64,000 nt of DNA from Pictodentalium vernedei (lineage: Eukaryota; Mollusca; Scaphopoda; Dentaliida; Dentaliidae), in the NCBI GenBank assembly GCA_031216915.1, contig JAUFNR010000065.1, positions 62,001-126,000 on the forward strand, read 5' to 3'. Positions 26,792-39,179 of this stretch are shown one piece after another. The translations under genes were made by a program, and so were the position numbers. Position 1 is the first letter of the stretch, and the number at the start of each line of letters is the position of its first letter. Under the pieces are notes generated by a model. It ran no database searches and was not told the origin of the DNA. It saw nothing but the letters and a program-made list of their open reading frames with translations.

Positions 26792-27004
26792 GGTATTCTA
26801 CATTTTGCTTTATATCTGCATGTTCTCACCTTTTGTCACAATTTTCTTTTGTCACTTCTTCTCAGTAAAGGTTACAATAAACTGAAGAAGCTATTTTATT
26901 TCATTATGATTCCGTGGTCACACTGCTAAATACATTAATTAGTCAATCTACCACTCAAACGTTTTATGAAAGTAGCAGCTGAGGGCATCTTGATGTTTGA
27001 AATA
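26792..27004. other. AT-rich spacer, no gene seen
   Basis: No open frame, repeat or RNA signal recognised between the SINE flank and the next mobile element. Confidence 0.5.
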
Positions 27005-28957
27005 AACAAGAGGCCCCATGGGGCCTGAAGCGCTCATCTTGTACAGAACACAATTTAAACAGAGTCCAAGAATGAGTCTACATTAACCAAGCCATCTCCA
27101 TAGGCTACACTGTCAATCCTTGAGTCCCTCAGGAGTGACAAAAATAATCTGGGCATCATGCCTTTTCTTCAGTTGATCATAAGTAAAATGTAGAGCTCCC
27201 CTATGAAGCCCCTTGATACAACCTATGTGGATTAATCTTAGTACCTCTAGAGGGTACTGAATACAAATTTTTTAATTCTTCAGCAAAATGGCCAATTCCG
27301 ACTCCCATAGAGAGCCCAAATATTAGCCCAGGCTCTTGATTTGAACACAGTTAAATCTGACTTCCCTAGAGATGTTGTGTACCGAATATGAAAGCATTCT
27401 GACTGTTGGATCTGAAGCTGAAGAAGAGAAATTGTAAAGAAATTTCTTCAAATTGCACTAAGTTCAAATTTGGGCTACCATAGCGAGCCCAAATATTAAC
27501 CTTTGGATCCGATTTGAACAAACTTGAATCTGACCCCCTAGAGATGCTGTATACCAAATGTGAAAGCATTCTGACAAGTGAATCTGAAGAAGAAGATTTT
27601 TGAAGAAATTCCCTCATATTGTACTAAGTTAAATTTCATGTTCCCATATGGAACCCAAATATTAACCTAGGCACTCGAATTGAACAACCTGGAATCTGAC
27701 CCCCCTAGAGATGTTGTATACCAAATATAAAAGCATTCCGACTGGTGGATCTGAAGAAGATTTTTGAAGAAATTTCCTCATATTGCACTAAGTAAAAATT
27801 TGGGCTACCATAGTGAGCCTAAATATATACCTAGGGATCTGATTTGAACAAACTTGAATCTGACCCCCATAGAGATGTTGCATACCAAATATCAAAGCAT
27901 TCTGACTGATGGATCTGAAGAAGAAGATTTTTTTAAATTACCCTCCATATTGAACAAAGATAAAATTTGGGCTTCCGTAGGAAGCCCAAATATTAACCTA
28001 GGGACTTGGTTTGAACAATCTAGAATCTGACCCTCATAACAATGATGTATACCAAATCTTAAAAGATTCTGACTGGTGGTTCTGAAGAAGAAGATTTTTA
28101 AAGAATATTCCCCATATTACCCTATGTTAAAACGTCGGGCTCCTGTAGAGAGCCCAAATATGAACCAATGAGCTTTATTTCAACAAACTTTTATCTGACC
28201 CCCCTATGAATGCTGTATACCAAATATCAAAAGATTCTGATGATTGGTTCTGAACAAAAGATCTTTTTAAATTTTTGCAAATATGCTGACTCAGCATTTT
28301 TTAGATGCCCATTACAGAACACCCTAACATAACCGATGGCAATTTTTTTTTACCATTCAATTCTACTGGTCATAAGGATACTTCATACCAAATAAAAGCT
28401 CTCTGTTCCGTGGGGTTTGGGAAATATGGGCGTTTGAAAATATTTCTATTTTTAGCTCCCAGGGTTCCCATGGGGATGCGGGATTTTTTTTTTTTTTGCA
28501 TGGGTCAAGTACTTATGACCCAATACTACCACAAACCAAATTTGGTTCATACCGGACCATCGGTTCAGAAAATAGAAATTTTGGGCGGGGCCAAAAATCT
28601 TACCCCTCCTATTACAAAGCCAAATATTACATCACGAATTTCGTTTGAACAAACTTGATTCTACACCTCATATGGAAGCTCCATAGCAAATATCAAGTCA
28701 TTGTACATACTGGTTCTTGAGAAGATTTTAAAAATATTTTGGAGCATTTTCCCCCACTCCCTCCCTCCCTATGGGGCTGGGCATGCTGAGTTGAACAAAA
28801 ATGAAATGCCCCTTTGGGACCATCACTCACACAAACTTTCACTTGAATTGGCCCAGTGGCTTTGGAGGAGAAGACCAAAACATGGTGTTGACGGACGACA
28901 GACGACGGACGGAGAGCGATGAGATTAGCTCAGCTTGACTTTGTCAAGATGAGCTAA
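27005..28957 (+). mobile_element. Hairpin-ended non-autonomous element, family A, copy 1
   Basis: Begins AACAAG, followed by the 16-bp palindrome AGGCCCCATGGGGCCT (27011-27026), then the arm GCTCATCTTG (27032-27041). It ends with a 33-nt hairpin at 28925-28957: two 15-nt arms, one mismatch, loop TTT. The 5' arm is the exact reverse complement of CAAGATGAGC in the hairpin's right arm. The body is a series of diverged repeats of about 150-170 bp, each with AGCCCAAATATTAACC-, TTGAACAA- and GAATCTGACCCC-like blocks. A GACGGACG-rich stretch lies just before the hairpin. No transposase is encoded. A near-identical copy starts at 33,817. The layout fits a non-autonomous Helentron or 'pearl'-like element; that class assignment is inference. 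Confidence 0.82.
28925..28957 (+). other. 3' terminal hairpin of family A copy 1
   Basis: Arms TTAGCTCAGCTTGAC and GTCAAGATGAGCTAA pair at 14 of 15 positions around loop TTT, followed by an A-run. Confidence 0.85.
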
Positions 28958-28969
28958 AAAAAACGTCGA

Positions 28970-29030
28970 AAAAAAATTCCAAGCCCACTTGGCAATGTAA
29001 TTAGGTATAGTTGTATCTGCAAATCAAGAT
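28970..29030 (-). repeat. Right arm of inverted repeat; empty-site paralogue of the SINE insertion
   Basis: The reverse complement reads through TTGATTTGCAGATACAACT, then ATACCTAATTAC, then CCAAGTGGGCTTGGAA. This matches the flanks of the SINE at 26,378-26,752 without the SINE, and so shows the pre-insertion state. Confidence 0.78.
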
Positions 29031-32000
29031 CAGACAATTACAGAAATGGTATTAGTTATAGATACTTGGTTTTCACTGTCAACATTGATAATCTGTGTTG
29101 AGGAAACATACACTTTATCACCATATAAATGATTTTAGCTGACATTATAATCTTCAACACACTGCTATTCTGCCCGGTAATACCATTAATTCTATCAACA
29201 AGTGTCTGCTAGGATTTTGCTGGCTGATATTTCAAATTAAGGTTCATGCACATTAATTTTAAAGTCAAACACAGCTATGTAGCTGAAAAATTGATACAAA
29301 TTTCCTCTTCAAAACGAATTGACAGAATATGTTATCAGTAGATTCTGAGATTTGATATGTCACTGGCGTGTCGTAAATAAGGAAGTAATAGTGTAACTCT
29401 TATCTACTTCTACATTCCTGTTTGAAAAAACAAAAATTTTATATATTCTGGGTATGCGAACGTTGCAGGGTTGTAGACAACGAAACACATTTCAATCCCC
29501 ACCGTGAGATTCTGGCAGATGAACGAAAACACCTTCTTCGGCACAATTTTTATTAGTAACAGCAATTTTGGGGCTTATAATGACCCAAACAAATTTAAAG
29601 TTACAATGCAATCCACCGGCAACAGGTTCCTAGATAATATCGCCCATTATACATACCATGGTTAAAAAAGAAAGGGAACTGGCAATCCCCCGATCACCCA
29701 AACCACGTCGACACCGGTCTCGTATAATACTCAATCCCCTAAGTTACCGTGAATAGATATACATATTGCACAATAGAGCAAGAACAAAGGATTACATTAT
29801 CATGTTCCAAGACATGGTATATTGGTATACTAAAATGAAAAGTCTAACCCCGCTTAAACATTTTGTTCTACAAACATGGAGTCCGGTTTAATTGGTAGAG
29901 AGTCAGACCAGTTGTAGTACCAGAGTTTGTTCACGTGGATTTGTCTTGTTGCAATTTATTGGAGAATCCCTGTGAACACTCTGCAATGGATTGCAACAGG
30001 ACGACTCCATATGGACAAAATGTTTTCTTGTTTCAACTGAGTCTGAAATATATCCACAGAACATGAAGACTTTTAGTTGTGGTACCAATACCTTCCAGTG
30101 AGGCCCAAATATGGGCTTCTAGCACCCAATCAATAGACAAAACGACATAACTTGTACTTCTGATGTATTATTATATTATTGTCAACTATTACTATGTTAT
30201 TTGTTATACTGTACACTTGACCGTAAAGGAGTAAAAGTACAATAAACTGAATTGAATTGATATATTGAGAAATATACTAAAGCCAGTTAGTTATTTATAA
30301 GTCGAAAGAAATATAATAGGAGTGCGGGAAACGGGTGTGTGTGTGAGAGGGGGTGTCTGGGACAAATATCAGGATAGGAAGTGCAATTGTCCAGTTGAGG
30401 GAGGGTGAAGGTACAAGTGCGGGTCCGGGGGGGGGGGGGGCGCCTCCCTATTTTAGCCAGAGCCATGTCATAATACAGCACTGAAGAGTCTGAATTTAGG
30501 AATTTAGATGATAACTCATGCTTGCGCAGTTAGGGCGGCTTATATTCTGAGAACACTCAGAACACCCGCATAACTTTAACTGTTTTCAAAAAATGACACC
30601 GGCACAGATTTCGACCTCACAATAACGTTGGGGTTATTAAATACGCAAAGCAAGCAAGCAATTCCATTTCAATTCACCTTACTCCTTGGGCGTATTGAAA
30701 AATAACTGTTCGCACACTCATGTACTTAATAACACCACTGGAGGGCAAAGAGGGTGTCAGTCGAACTATGTGGCAAGTACTCAACTTGTTTTTGTATATT
30801 TGTGTATTTTATTACTATTTTTCCGGAATTTTACTGTTCGAATGAGAGCTCAGAGTTCAGGAAAAAGTGTGTTTCTCGTGCATTTTTTTGTGAAACTTTC
30901 CCGAGGAAGCCAACCTCGAAACCTGACCGGTAAAAGAGGGCACGCCCTACTCTTCGCTTTGCGGCTCGGAAGATGCTTCATATCATATGGTCAATTGCCG
31001 CCTTCCTCGTCCCATTCTAAATTCCTGGATCCGCCCAAGTGGCTAATGTGCTTTAAGGAGTTGTCTTGAGGTCACATGGTATCTGGTTTATTCTGACCTT
31101 GGTTTTTGGGGACCTGCGGTTCTTTCGGACTTAGGCTTTTTCGGACCTATTGTCTTTTTTTCGACCTCAATTACATATTGATAATTATGACAACAATTCA
31201 GAAAATTTCAACTATTTTATTACATGTTATCCCAAACAATTATACTCTGGCTTTTTAGCCCTCCCGAACGAATGAAATGAAAAGTGTCAGCGCGCCAAAG
31301 GCGCACAGGGACGACCGAACAAATTATCTGCTTATGAATCTAAGAGAATCGGAAGTGAGAGCCGAAAATTTTATTTGGATCGACTGTGCGCACTGGAAGT
31401 AGGTAGTGCCCCCCCCCTCCCCCTCCGAGAACCTCGAACTGGGCGGTCACAGCGGGGAAAACAGACGCTCAAGTGAGCCTAAAGAGTTCAACTGGCTCAC
31501 GCTGTCAAAAAGATGAGGGTATCAGTGAGTGATCGACAGCAAGAATAATTTTTTTATGTTACTATTACACAATCAAAGGCAACTTTTTTGCCATTTATTT
31601 TTGTTTAGCCTAGGAACATTTCCTAGGCGAAAACAACGTTCTGATCTGTGAAGTATTGAAAAAAGTGTCCAAACAGTTTTCTTTTCTTTTGACTCCTGTT
31701 CTATTTAACATCCTCCCCCACCCCCCCCCCACCCCCCACCCCCGAAAAAAATCCACCAATGAAATGAAATACGTTTGATCCAGAAATTGTTGATTGGAGT
31801 GCAAATTTGTACCCACTGAGTTCCTTTATATAAAAGTTAATCTGTATCACTAAAGTACGTTCCATACCAGAAATCTAAGCTTTATTGCGAGTGACTTATC
31901 GGAAGAGGATTTTTTGAAGGATTTTAGGATTATGAAGCATTAACCCCAACCAGGGGGGGGGGGGGGGCATAGTAACTTTTGGGGAAAAAAAATCAAGAGT

Positions 32001-32420
32001 AAACTCCACCCGCATAAAGATGGCAGCAGCTTCATTTGAATAAAGTATACCCCAAAGATGGTCTGTGCCATAAATTAATGAGTTTCGGACTATTGGTTTT
32101 TTAGAAGATTACAAGTTTCATATTAGTTAATAGAGTGCAAGAAAGATGATGACTCGGAATTTTTCCGATTATCAATCGTTAAAATAAGCATCCATGTGAA
32201 CTCCCCCCCCCCCCCCCCCCCACACCACCACCAATGACAAAATCGATAGAAAGATTTTTTTATTCATCTGACGCCCTGAACTTAAGGAAGCTGCATCTAA
32301 AAAAAAACAGTCAAATTATCCGCTGGGTATCTTTTTTTCTGTTTCAGTTTGCAGGGTAGCATTACCAAATGCACACTCTGGGGACTTCATTTTCCAGATG
32401 ACAGTTTCTTATTTTTCTGT
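29031..32420. other. AT-rich intergenic region with long G and C homopolymers; no gene recognised
   Basis: Homopolymers include G14 at 30427-30440, G15 at 31953-31967 and C19 at 32203-32221, plus a C-rich stretch near 31,715-31,742. The longest open frame is 127 codons (30,686-31,069, plus) with no recognisable domain, and I do not support it as a gene. Confidence 0.55.
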
Positions 32421-32422
32421 CA

Positions 32423-33805
32423 CGCCATATTGCACTAAGTTAAAATTTGGACTAAAATGGCAGTCCAAATATCAATGCAAGGAGTCGATTTGAACAAACT
32501 TGAATCTGACCCCACCAGATATGTCACATACTGAATATGAAAACATTCTCGTTGGTGGATCTGAAGAAGATTTTTTCACTGGTTGAGGAGTAGATTATTT
32601 TTTGGTGGTCTGAATTTTGTTATTTATAATTTTGTTTTATTACAAATTATTGGGAGTGCTTTTTGGCAATCTCCAATATTTTGAAATAAAAACAAACATA
32701 AAAAATAAAATATCATTTTCATTTGACTGAAAATGAAAGATGATATGAAAAAAATGTTGGATTTGCTCAGGTGCCCTCATTTGTTTTGAAAGGCCTGGTA
32801 GTATAGACGCCACTAAGAAATTTTCTCACATTGCACTAAAGTTAAATTTTGGACTCCATTCAAGAGACCAAATATTAACACAGAGACCCAATTTGTACAA
32901 ACTTGAACCTGCAACCCTAGAGATGTTGTATATCAAATATTAAAGGATGCTGACTGGTGTATCTGAAGAGACTGGTGTATCTGAAGATGAAAATTTTCAA
33001 AGATTATTCCCCATATGGCACCAATTGTAATATTCAGACTCCCATAGCCCAAATATTAACCCACACTCGATTTAAACAACCTTGAATTTAACCCCCACCC
33101 CTAGATATGTTGTAAACCAAATATCAAACAAATACAGAGAATTTGTTTTTAACAGACGGCAAATATGCCACCATTTTTGTTTTGTTGTCCCCCACCTCCA
33201 CTCACAGAACGTGACCCAACCAATGGTAATTTTTTTTCCCTAAGGACGCTTCACACCAAATAAGAGTTCTCTGTTCTGCATATAGTGGGAAATATAGGGC
33301 ATTTGAATTTTTCCTATTTTAGCCCTTGGGGTTCCCACAGGTATGTGGACATTTTCTTTTTAGATCATCAATCAAGTACTCAGCACCCACTTATTATACA
33401 ACATGCCAAATTTGGTTCAAAATGGCCCATAGATTCTTGAAATACCAATTTTTGGGCAGAGCCTAAAATGGGTATGCTCCCACAGACAGCTCAAATATTG
33501 TCATAACAACTTACAAACTTCAATCTTCAACACAAAAAAGATGTTCTATCCAAATATCAAGGCATTCTCTCTTGTGGATCATAAGAAATTTTGTAAAGAT
33601 TTTTTAAGCTTTTGGACCATTAACCAGAGCACGAATTTGACCAGCCGCTTCATTTGAACAAAATAGAACAAAATAGAAAGGATATACTCCAAAGATGGTT
33701 TGAACAATTTTATGTTTAAAGTTTCCAAAAGTTAACAGACGATGGGCATTGGGCGTCTTACGATGGACACCAATAGCTCACCCTGACTTGCAGTCAGGTG
33801 AGATA
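32423..33805 (+). mobile_element. Diverged hairpin-ended element related to family A, 5' end not found
   Basis: Contains decayed family-A-like blocks (ATTGCACTAAGTTAAAATTT, TTGAACAAACTTGAATCTGA). It ends with a hairpin at about 33774-33805 whose arms CTCACCCTGAC and GTCAGGTGAG pair with a single-base bulge around TTGCA. The right arm is the reverse complement of the CTCACCTGAC arm in the partial element at 63,951, so the two share a terminal type. Confidence 0.65.
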
Positions 33806-33816
33806 AAGAAAAAAGA

Positions 33817-35765
33817 AACAAGAGGCCCCACGGGGCCTGAAGCGCTCATCTTGTACAGAACACAATTTAAACAGAGTCCAAGAATGAGTCTACATTAAGC
33901 AAGCCATCTCCATAGGCTACACTGTCAATCCTTGAGTCCCTCAGGAGTGACAAAAATAATCTGGGCATCATGCCTTTTCTTCAGTTGAACATAAGTAAAA
34001 TGTAGAGCTCCCCTACGAAGCCCCTTGATACAACCTATGTGGATTAATCTTAGTACCTCTAGAAGGTACTGAATACAAAATTTTTAATTCTTCAGCAAAA
34101 TGGCCAATTCCGGCTCCCATAGAGAGCCCACATATTAACCCAGGCTCTTGATTTGAACACAGTTAAATCTGACTTCCCAAGAGATGTTGTGTACCGAATA
34201 TGAAAGCATTCTGACTGTTGGATCTGAAGAAGAGAAATTGTAAAGAAATTTCTCCGAATTGCACTAAGTTCAAATTTGGGCTACCATAGCGAGCCCAAAT
34301 ATTGACCTATGGATCCGATTTGAACAAACTTGAATCTGACCCCCCTAGAGATGTTGTATACCAAATGTGAAAGCATTCTGGCAAATGAATCTGACGAAGA
34401 AGATTTTTGAAGAAATTCCCTCATATTGTACTAAGTTAAATTTCATGTTCCCATATGGAGCCCAAATATTAACCTAGGCACTTGAATTGAATAACCTGGA
34501 ATCTGAGCCCCCAGAGATGTTGTATACCAAATATAAAAGTATTCCGACTGGTGGATCTGAAGAAGAAGATTTTTTAAAGAAATTTTCTCATATTGCACTA
34601 AGTAAAAAATTTGGGCTACCATAGTGAGCCCAAATATATACCTAGGGACTTGATTTGAACAAACTTGAATCTGACCCCCATAGAGATGTTGCATACCAAA
34701 TATCAAAGCATTCTGACTGATGGATCTGAAGAAGAAGATTTTTTTTAAATTACCCACCATATTGAACAAAGATAAAATTTGGGCTTCCGTAGGAAGCCCA
34801 AATATTAACCTAGGGACTTGGTTTGAACAATCTAGAATCTGACCCTCATAACAATGATGTATACCAAATATTAAAAGATTCTGACTGGTGGTTCTGAAGA
34901 AGAAGATTTTTTAAGAATATTCCCCATATTACCCTATGTTAAAACTTAGGGCTCCTGTAGAGAGCCCAAATATGAACCAATCAGCTTTATTTCAACAAAC
35001 TTTTATCTGACCCCCCTATGAATGCTGTATACCAAATATCAAAAGATTCTGATGATTGGTTCTGGAGAAAAGATTTTTAAAAAATTTTGCAAATATGCTG
35101 ACACAGCATTTTTTTTCGATGCCCATTACAGAACACCCTAACATAACCGATGGCAATTTATTTTTTACCATTCAATTCTACTGGTCATAAGGATACTTCA
35201 TACCAAATAAAAGCTCTCTGTTCCGTGGGGTTTGGGAAATATGGGCGTTTGAAAATATTTTTATTTTTAGCTCCCAGGGTTCCCATGGGGATGTGGGAAT
35301 TTTTTTTTTTTTGCATGGGTCATGTACTTATGACCCAATAATACCACAAACCAAATTTGGTTCATACCGGACCATCGGTTCAGAAAATAGAAATTTTGGG
35401 CGGGGCCAAAAAATCTTACCCCTCCTATTACAAAGCCAAATATTACTTCACGAACTTCGTTTGAACAAACTTGATTCTACACCTCATATGGAAGCTCCAT
35501 AGCAAATATCAAGTCATTGTACACACTGGTTCTTGAGAAGATTTTTTTTAAATATTTGGGTGCATTTTCCCCCACTCCCTCCCTATGGGGCTGGGCAAGC
35601 TGAGTTGAACAAAAAATGAAATGCCCCTTTGGGACCATCACTCACACAAACTTTCACTTGAATTGGCCCAGTGGCTTTGAAGGAGAAGACCAAAACATGG
35701 TGTTGACGGACGACGGACGGGAAGCGATGAGATTAGCTCAGCTTGACTTTGTCAAGATGAGCTAA
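33817..35765 (+). mobile_element. Hairpin-ended non-autonomous element, family A, copy 2
   Basis: Collinear with the 27,005 copy over its whole length (1,949 versus 1,953 bp) with few differences. It has the same AACAAG start, an almost perfect palindrome (AGGCCCCACGGGGCCT, one mismatched centre), the same GCTCATCTTG arm and the same 33-nt 3' hairpin (35733-35765). Both copies are on the plus strand about 6.8 kb apart. The high similarity implies recent mobility or local duplication. The flanking sequences differ, which favours independent insertion. Confidence 0.85.
35733..35765 (+). other. 3' terminal hairpin of family A copy 2
   Basis: Same 15-nt arms (14 of 15 paired) and TTT loop as the copy ending at 28957. 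Confidence 0.85.
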
Positions 35766-35879
35766 AAAAGGACCCCACAAAAAACAAAAGTCTGTGTGGT
35801 TTCATACAAAACTTATTTCCTAAATTCTTGCTAGTATTATCAATATGTATTTGAGGGGTGGTAAAGCTGAATTTGACAT

Positions 35880-35995
35880 GAATCTGACTTCTCTGGAGAT
35901 GTTGAAAAACAAATATGAAAAGAACCTGACCAACAGATCTGAAGAAGATTTTTTTTAAAGAAATTCCCTCATATTCCACTAAGTTAAAATTAGGG
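35880..35995. mobile_element. Family-A-like fragment, left of SINE copy 2
   Basis: Decayed family-A blocks (TCTGAAGAAGATTTTTT, then CACTAAGTTAAAATTAGGG) continue on the other side of the SINE at 36,367, so the SINE inserted into this older element. Confidence 0.65.
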
Positions 35996-36366
35996 TGTGG
36001 GAGTGCAGTGGCTCAGTGGAAGCCTGTTGGACTTCTTTGCTAGAGGCTGAGTTTTGATCCCTGCTTGGGACAACCTGCGATGTGTCATTGCGCAAGGCAC
36101 TTTATCCCGGTTGCCTATAGGGGGGCATGATGACACAGTGTACTAAGCGTACTGCACGTTGATGGTTCACATGTCTTCAACCGCTGTAACACTGCTTCAG
36201 CGGAGCTTGAACAAAGGTAAAATGTTGAGGAGCTGACAGTTGCTTGTCTGTGCTTGGTGGTTCATCCCAGGTACTCCAGCTTCCTCCACCTGTAAAAAAA
36301 AAAACTGTCATGGTTACGATTAGCCATTGTGCATAAGTATGTGACCATAAACACCAATAAAGAAAT
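35996..36366 (+). mobile_element. tRNA-derived SINE, copy 2, with 9-bp target-site duplication
   Basis: Same family as the SINE at 26,378: GTGGCTCAGTGGAAGCC near the 5' end, a degraded B-box, a GCGCAAGGCACTTTATCCC-like core block, shared middle (GTGTACTAAGCGTACTGCACG) and an A-rich tail with AATAAAGAAATA. Flanked by a perfect 9-bp direct repeat AAATTAGGG (35987-35995 and 36367-36375). Removing the SINE restores a continuous family-A-like sequence. Confidence 0.88.
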
Positions 36367-37100
36367 AAATTAGGGCTTCCACAGGGAGCCAAAATATAAA
36401 CCCAGGGACTCCATTTGAACAACTTGAACGTGGCCGGCTTTGAGGTGTAGTATACCAGATATGAAAGGATTCTGACTGGTGAATCGGAAGAAGAAGAGTT
36501 TTAAAAAAAGTTCCTCATTTTTGCACTAAGTTAAACTTTGGATTCCAATAGAGAGCCCAAATACTTACCCAGGGACCTGATTTGAACAAACTTGAATCTG
36601 ACCCTTCTAGAGACTGTGTAACCAAATATGAAACCATTCTGACTCATGGATCTAAAGAAGAAGATTTTTTTAAAGAAAGTTCCTCGTATTGCACTAAGTA
36701 AAAAATTTGGGCTCCCATAGGGCCCCATAATTAACCCAGGGACTTGATTTCAATGAACTTGAATCTGCCCCCCCCCTCCCCCACTAGGGATGTTATATAC
36801 CAAATATCAGAAGATTTTAATTGGTGATTTTGGATTTTTTTTTTCAATTTTGAAAAATGATTTATGGGTACTATCAGTTAATGCACTTTGAGAAGCCTTT
36901 GTAGGGGTGGTAACTTTATTTGAATAAACGTGAATTAACATACATGTATGATAAAAAACATACATATCAATTTTGTTACAGTGGTTTATGAGGAAAAAAT
37001 TGATAATGTTAAGTTCATGCTGGATGGATGATGGACAGATGACGGACAGAAAGTGATCATTTAAGTTAACCCTGATTTTCAGTCTAGTGACCTAAAAATA
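36367..37100. mobile_element. Family-A-like fragment, right of SINE copy 2
   Basis: Decayed repeats of the AGCCCAAATA / TTGAACAAACTTGAATCTGACC type, then GGATGGATGATGGACAG microsatellite-like sequence near 37,020. A very degenerate terminal hairpin may lie at about 37,065-37,098, but its pairing is weak. Confidence 0.6.
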
Positions 37101-37189
37101 GCACAATGAACAAGATTAATTGTCTAACATCATTTCAGGTGTCACTTTAAAAATATAGGCAAAACGTTCTTCTGTGTGTTTTACTACGG

Positions 37190-37990
37190 AACAAGGAAAA
37201 TGTTACTAAGGTAACACATGCCCCAACCACCCCCTTGTGATCTTCACATTGCAGTTACGCGACACACCTTTTTGACTGTCCTTAACATTTGTAAAAAGTT
37301 TAACAATTGTACACTGATCCATTTCTGAGTTACGGCTGAGACACGAATATTGAGATTTTTAGGGTGACCTTGAAAGGTGACCTTGACATTGAAGGTACGA
37401 ACCCGGCTATCGTGTGCGACACATCCTCCCATGGTCCTTGATAATTGTGTGAATTTGATGACTGTGGCCCTTACCGTGTTCAGTGTGACCTTGAAATGTG
37501 ACCTTGACATTACAGACCTGGCTGTGCTGTGTGACACATGCACTTATTGTCCTTTATAATTGAGCAAAGTTAGATGATTGTAGCCCTAATAGTTTTTAGT
37601 TATGTTTGAGACACGATTTGTGACCCTGAACATATGAAGGTCAATTGTGACCTTCACCTTGCAGATGCGTAGGAAACTATTATACGCGACACACCTTCTG
37701 ACTGTCCTTAATATTTGTAAAAAAAGTTTAACAATCGTGCTATGATTCGTTTCTGAGTTATGGCTGAGACACGAATATTGACCAATTTTTTAGTGTGACC
37801 TTGAAATGTGACCTTGACCTTGAAGGTACGAACCCGGCTATGGTGTTTGACACATCCTCCCATGGTCTTTTTATAATTGCGTGAAGTTTGATGACTGTGG
37901 CCATAACTGTCTTCGAGTTATTGGCTCGGACACACAGACACACGCACACTTCAATCACTATATGCCACCCGACTTAAGTCGGGGGACATA
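37190..37990 (+). mobile_element. Hairpin-ended tandem-core element, family B, copy 1
   Basis: Begins AACAAG, followed by the short palindrome GTTACTAAGGTAAC and CACATGCCCC. The core has two or three diverged repeats rich in GTGACCTTGACCTTGAAG-type blocks, then a CACACAGACACACGCACAC tract. It ends with a 30-nt loopless hairpin at 37961-37990 whose two 15-nt arms pair at 13 positions. The closely related copy at 41,192-41,903 has the same order of parts. No protein coded. Confidence 0.78.
37961..37990 (+). other. 3' terminal hairpin of family B copy 1
   Basis: Arms TATGCCACCCGACTT and AAGTCGGGGGACATA; 13 of 15 pairs, no obvious loop, followed by an A-run. Confidence 0.82.
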
Positions 37991-38254
37991 AAAAGCTCAT
38001 ATCTCCTATTTTAGACATCACAAAAGAAGCTGGATATGAAATTCGAAAAGATTAGCTGAGAGATCTGGCCAACAGGGTGACCTAATGGAATTGTTGACAT
38101 TTCATATCCCAAATCTAAGATGATTTTCTTGTGACCATGTTTTTTCAATGACATTCAGAAAAAATTTAATGGCTCCATGTAAACATAGCACCAAAGCTTA
38201 ATGATAAATTTAATATACAGCTGCGCTATGAACGCATGATATGCCCGTTATTAA

Positions 38255-38770
38255 TTACAAGAGGGAAGCACACAATATAAGTATACATGTGCACTTGTCA
38301 GTTTTTTTGATGAATAAAGTCCCATAACTCTGAAATGACAAACCAGACAGCGACACAAATCAAAAAGGGAGATTCCCTCTATCAAAATATACTTGCAACT
38401 AAAAAAATCGTGAAAATTGCTTATATTTTGACAAATAAAGTCCCATAACTCTGGAATGACATATCGGACCACGACACAAATAGAAAAAGGGGGATTCCTT
38501 CGATCAACATATACTTGCCACCAAAAAAATCATGAATATTGCTCAAAGTATTTTCAAGTTATTGCCCAGCATGTGGAAAATTGCCTATATTTTTAAGAGT
38601 AAAGTCCCATAACTCTGGTATGACAAATCGGAGAGCGACAAAAATCGAAAGGGAGCTAACTCCCACCAACATATAATCTCAGCTCGGAAATCACAAAAAA
38701 TTGCTCGAAGCGTTTTCGAGTATTGTACAACATGTGGACGGCTCCACAGACAGCAATATACCATAATACG
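38255..38770. repeat. Tandem core of about 164 bp, three copies
   Basis: AGTCCCATAACTCTG recurs at 38319, 38439 and 38603. Full spacing is 164 bp; the first copy lacks about 44 bp. Flanking segments 38,040-38,200 and 38,900-39,040 resemble each other (GGCCA..., TGGAATT..., CATGTTTTTCAATGA). The core thus sits inside or between copies of another repeat. Confidence 0.72.
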
Positions 38771-39000
38771 AACTGTTTTTTTTTTTCAAAACAGGCGTAT
38801 AAAAATGATTGTAGTCTCTATAGAATTGTCGACAATGTTCACACCTGGACATCACACTGAAACTATGAGTGACATTTTTTTAAAAAAAATAGGGTAAAAG
38901 ATATGGCCAGGAGGTATACAAATGGAATTTATGACAATTTTTATGCCAATCCAAAATGGCAACTGACAGCCATGTTTTTCAATGAAATTCATAAAAATTT

Positions 39001-39129
39001 GATTTCTCCCCTCTATACGTCACACCAAAGCTATATGAAGTTTGATTTCTCCCCTCTATACGTCACATCAAAGCTATATGAAGTTTGATTTCTCCCCTCT
39101 ATACGTCACACCAAAGCTTTATGAAGTTT
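39001..39129. repeat. 43-bp minisatellite, three copies
   Basis: GATTTCTCCCCTCTATACGT recurs at 39001, 39044 and 39087 with one or two substitutions between copies. Confidence 0.92.
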
Positions 39130-39179
39130 GAAAAAGATTAGGGAAAAAGATGCAGCATTAGGGCGAGCGAAAGGAATTG

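Noticed and set aside
28305-28658. 117-codon plus-strand frame in family A copy 1
   Set aside because: The frame is not kept over its full length in the sister copy at 33,817 (only 63 codons there), and the element looks non-coding.
30686-31069. 127-codon plus-strand frame
   Set aside because: No recognisable motif or homologue recalled, low-complexity hydrophobic stretch, and surrounding sequence is ordinary AT-rich intergenic DNA.
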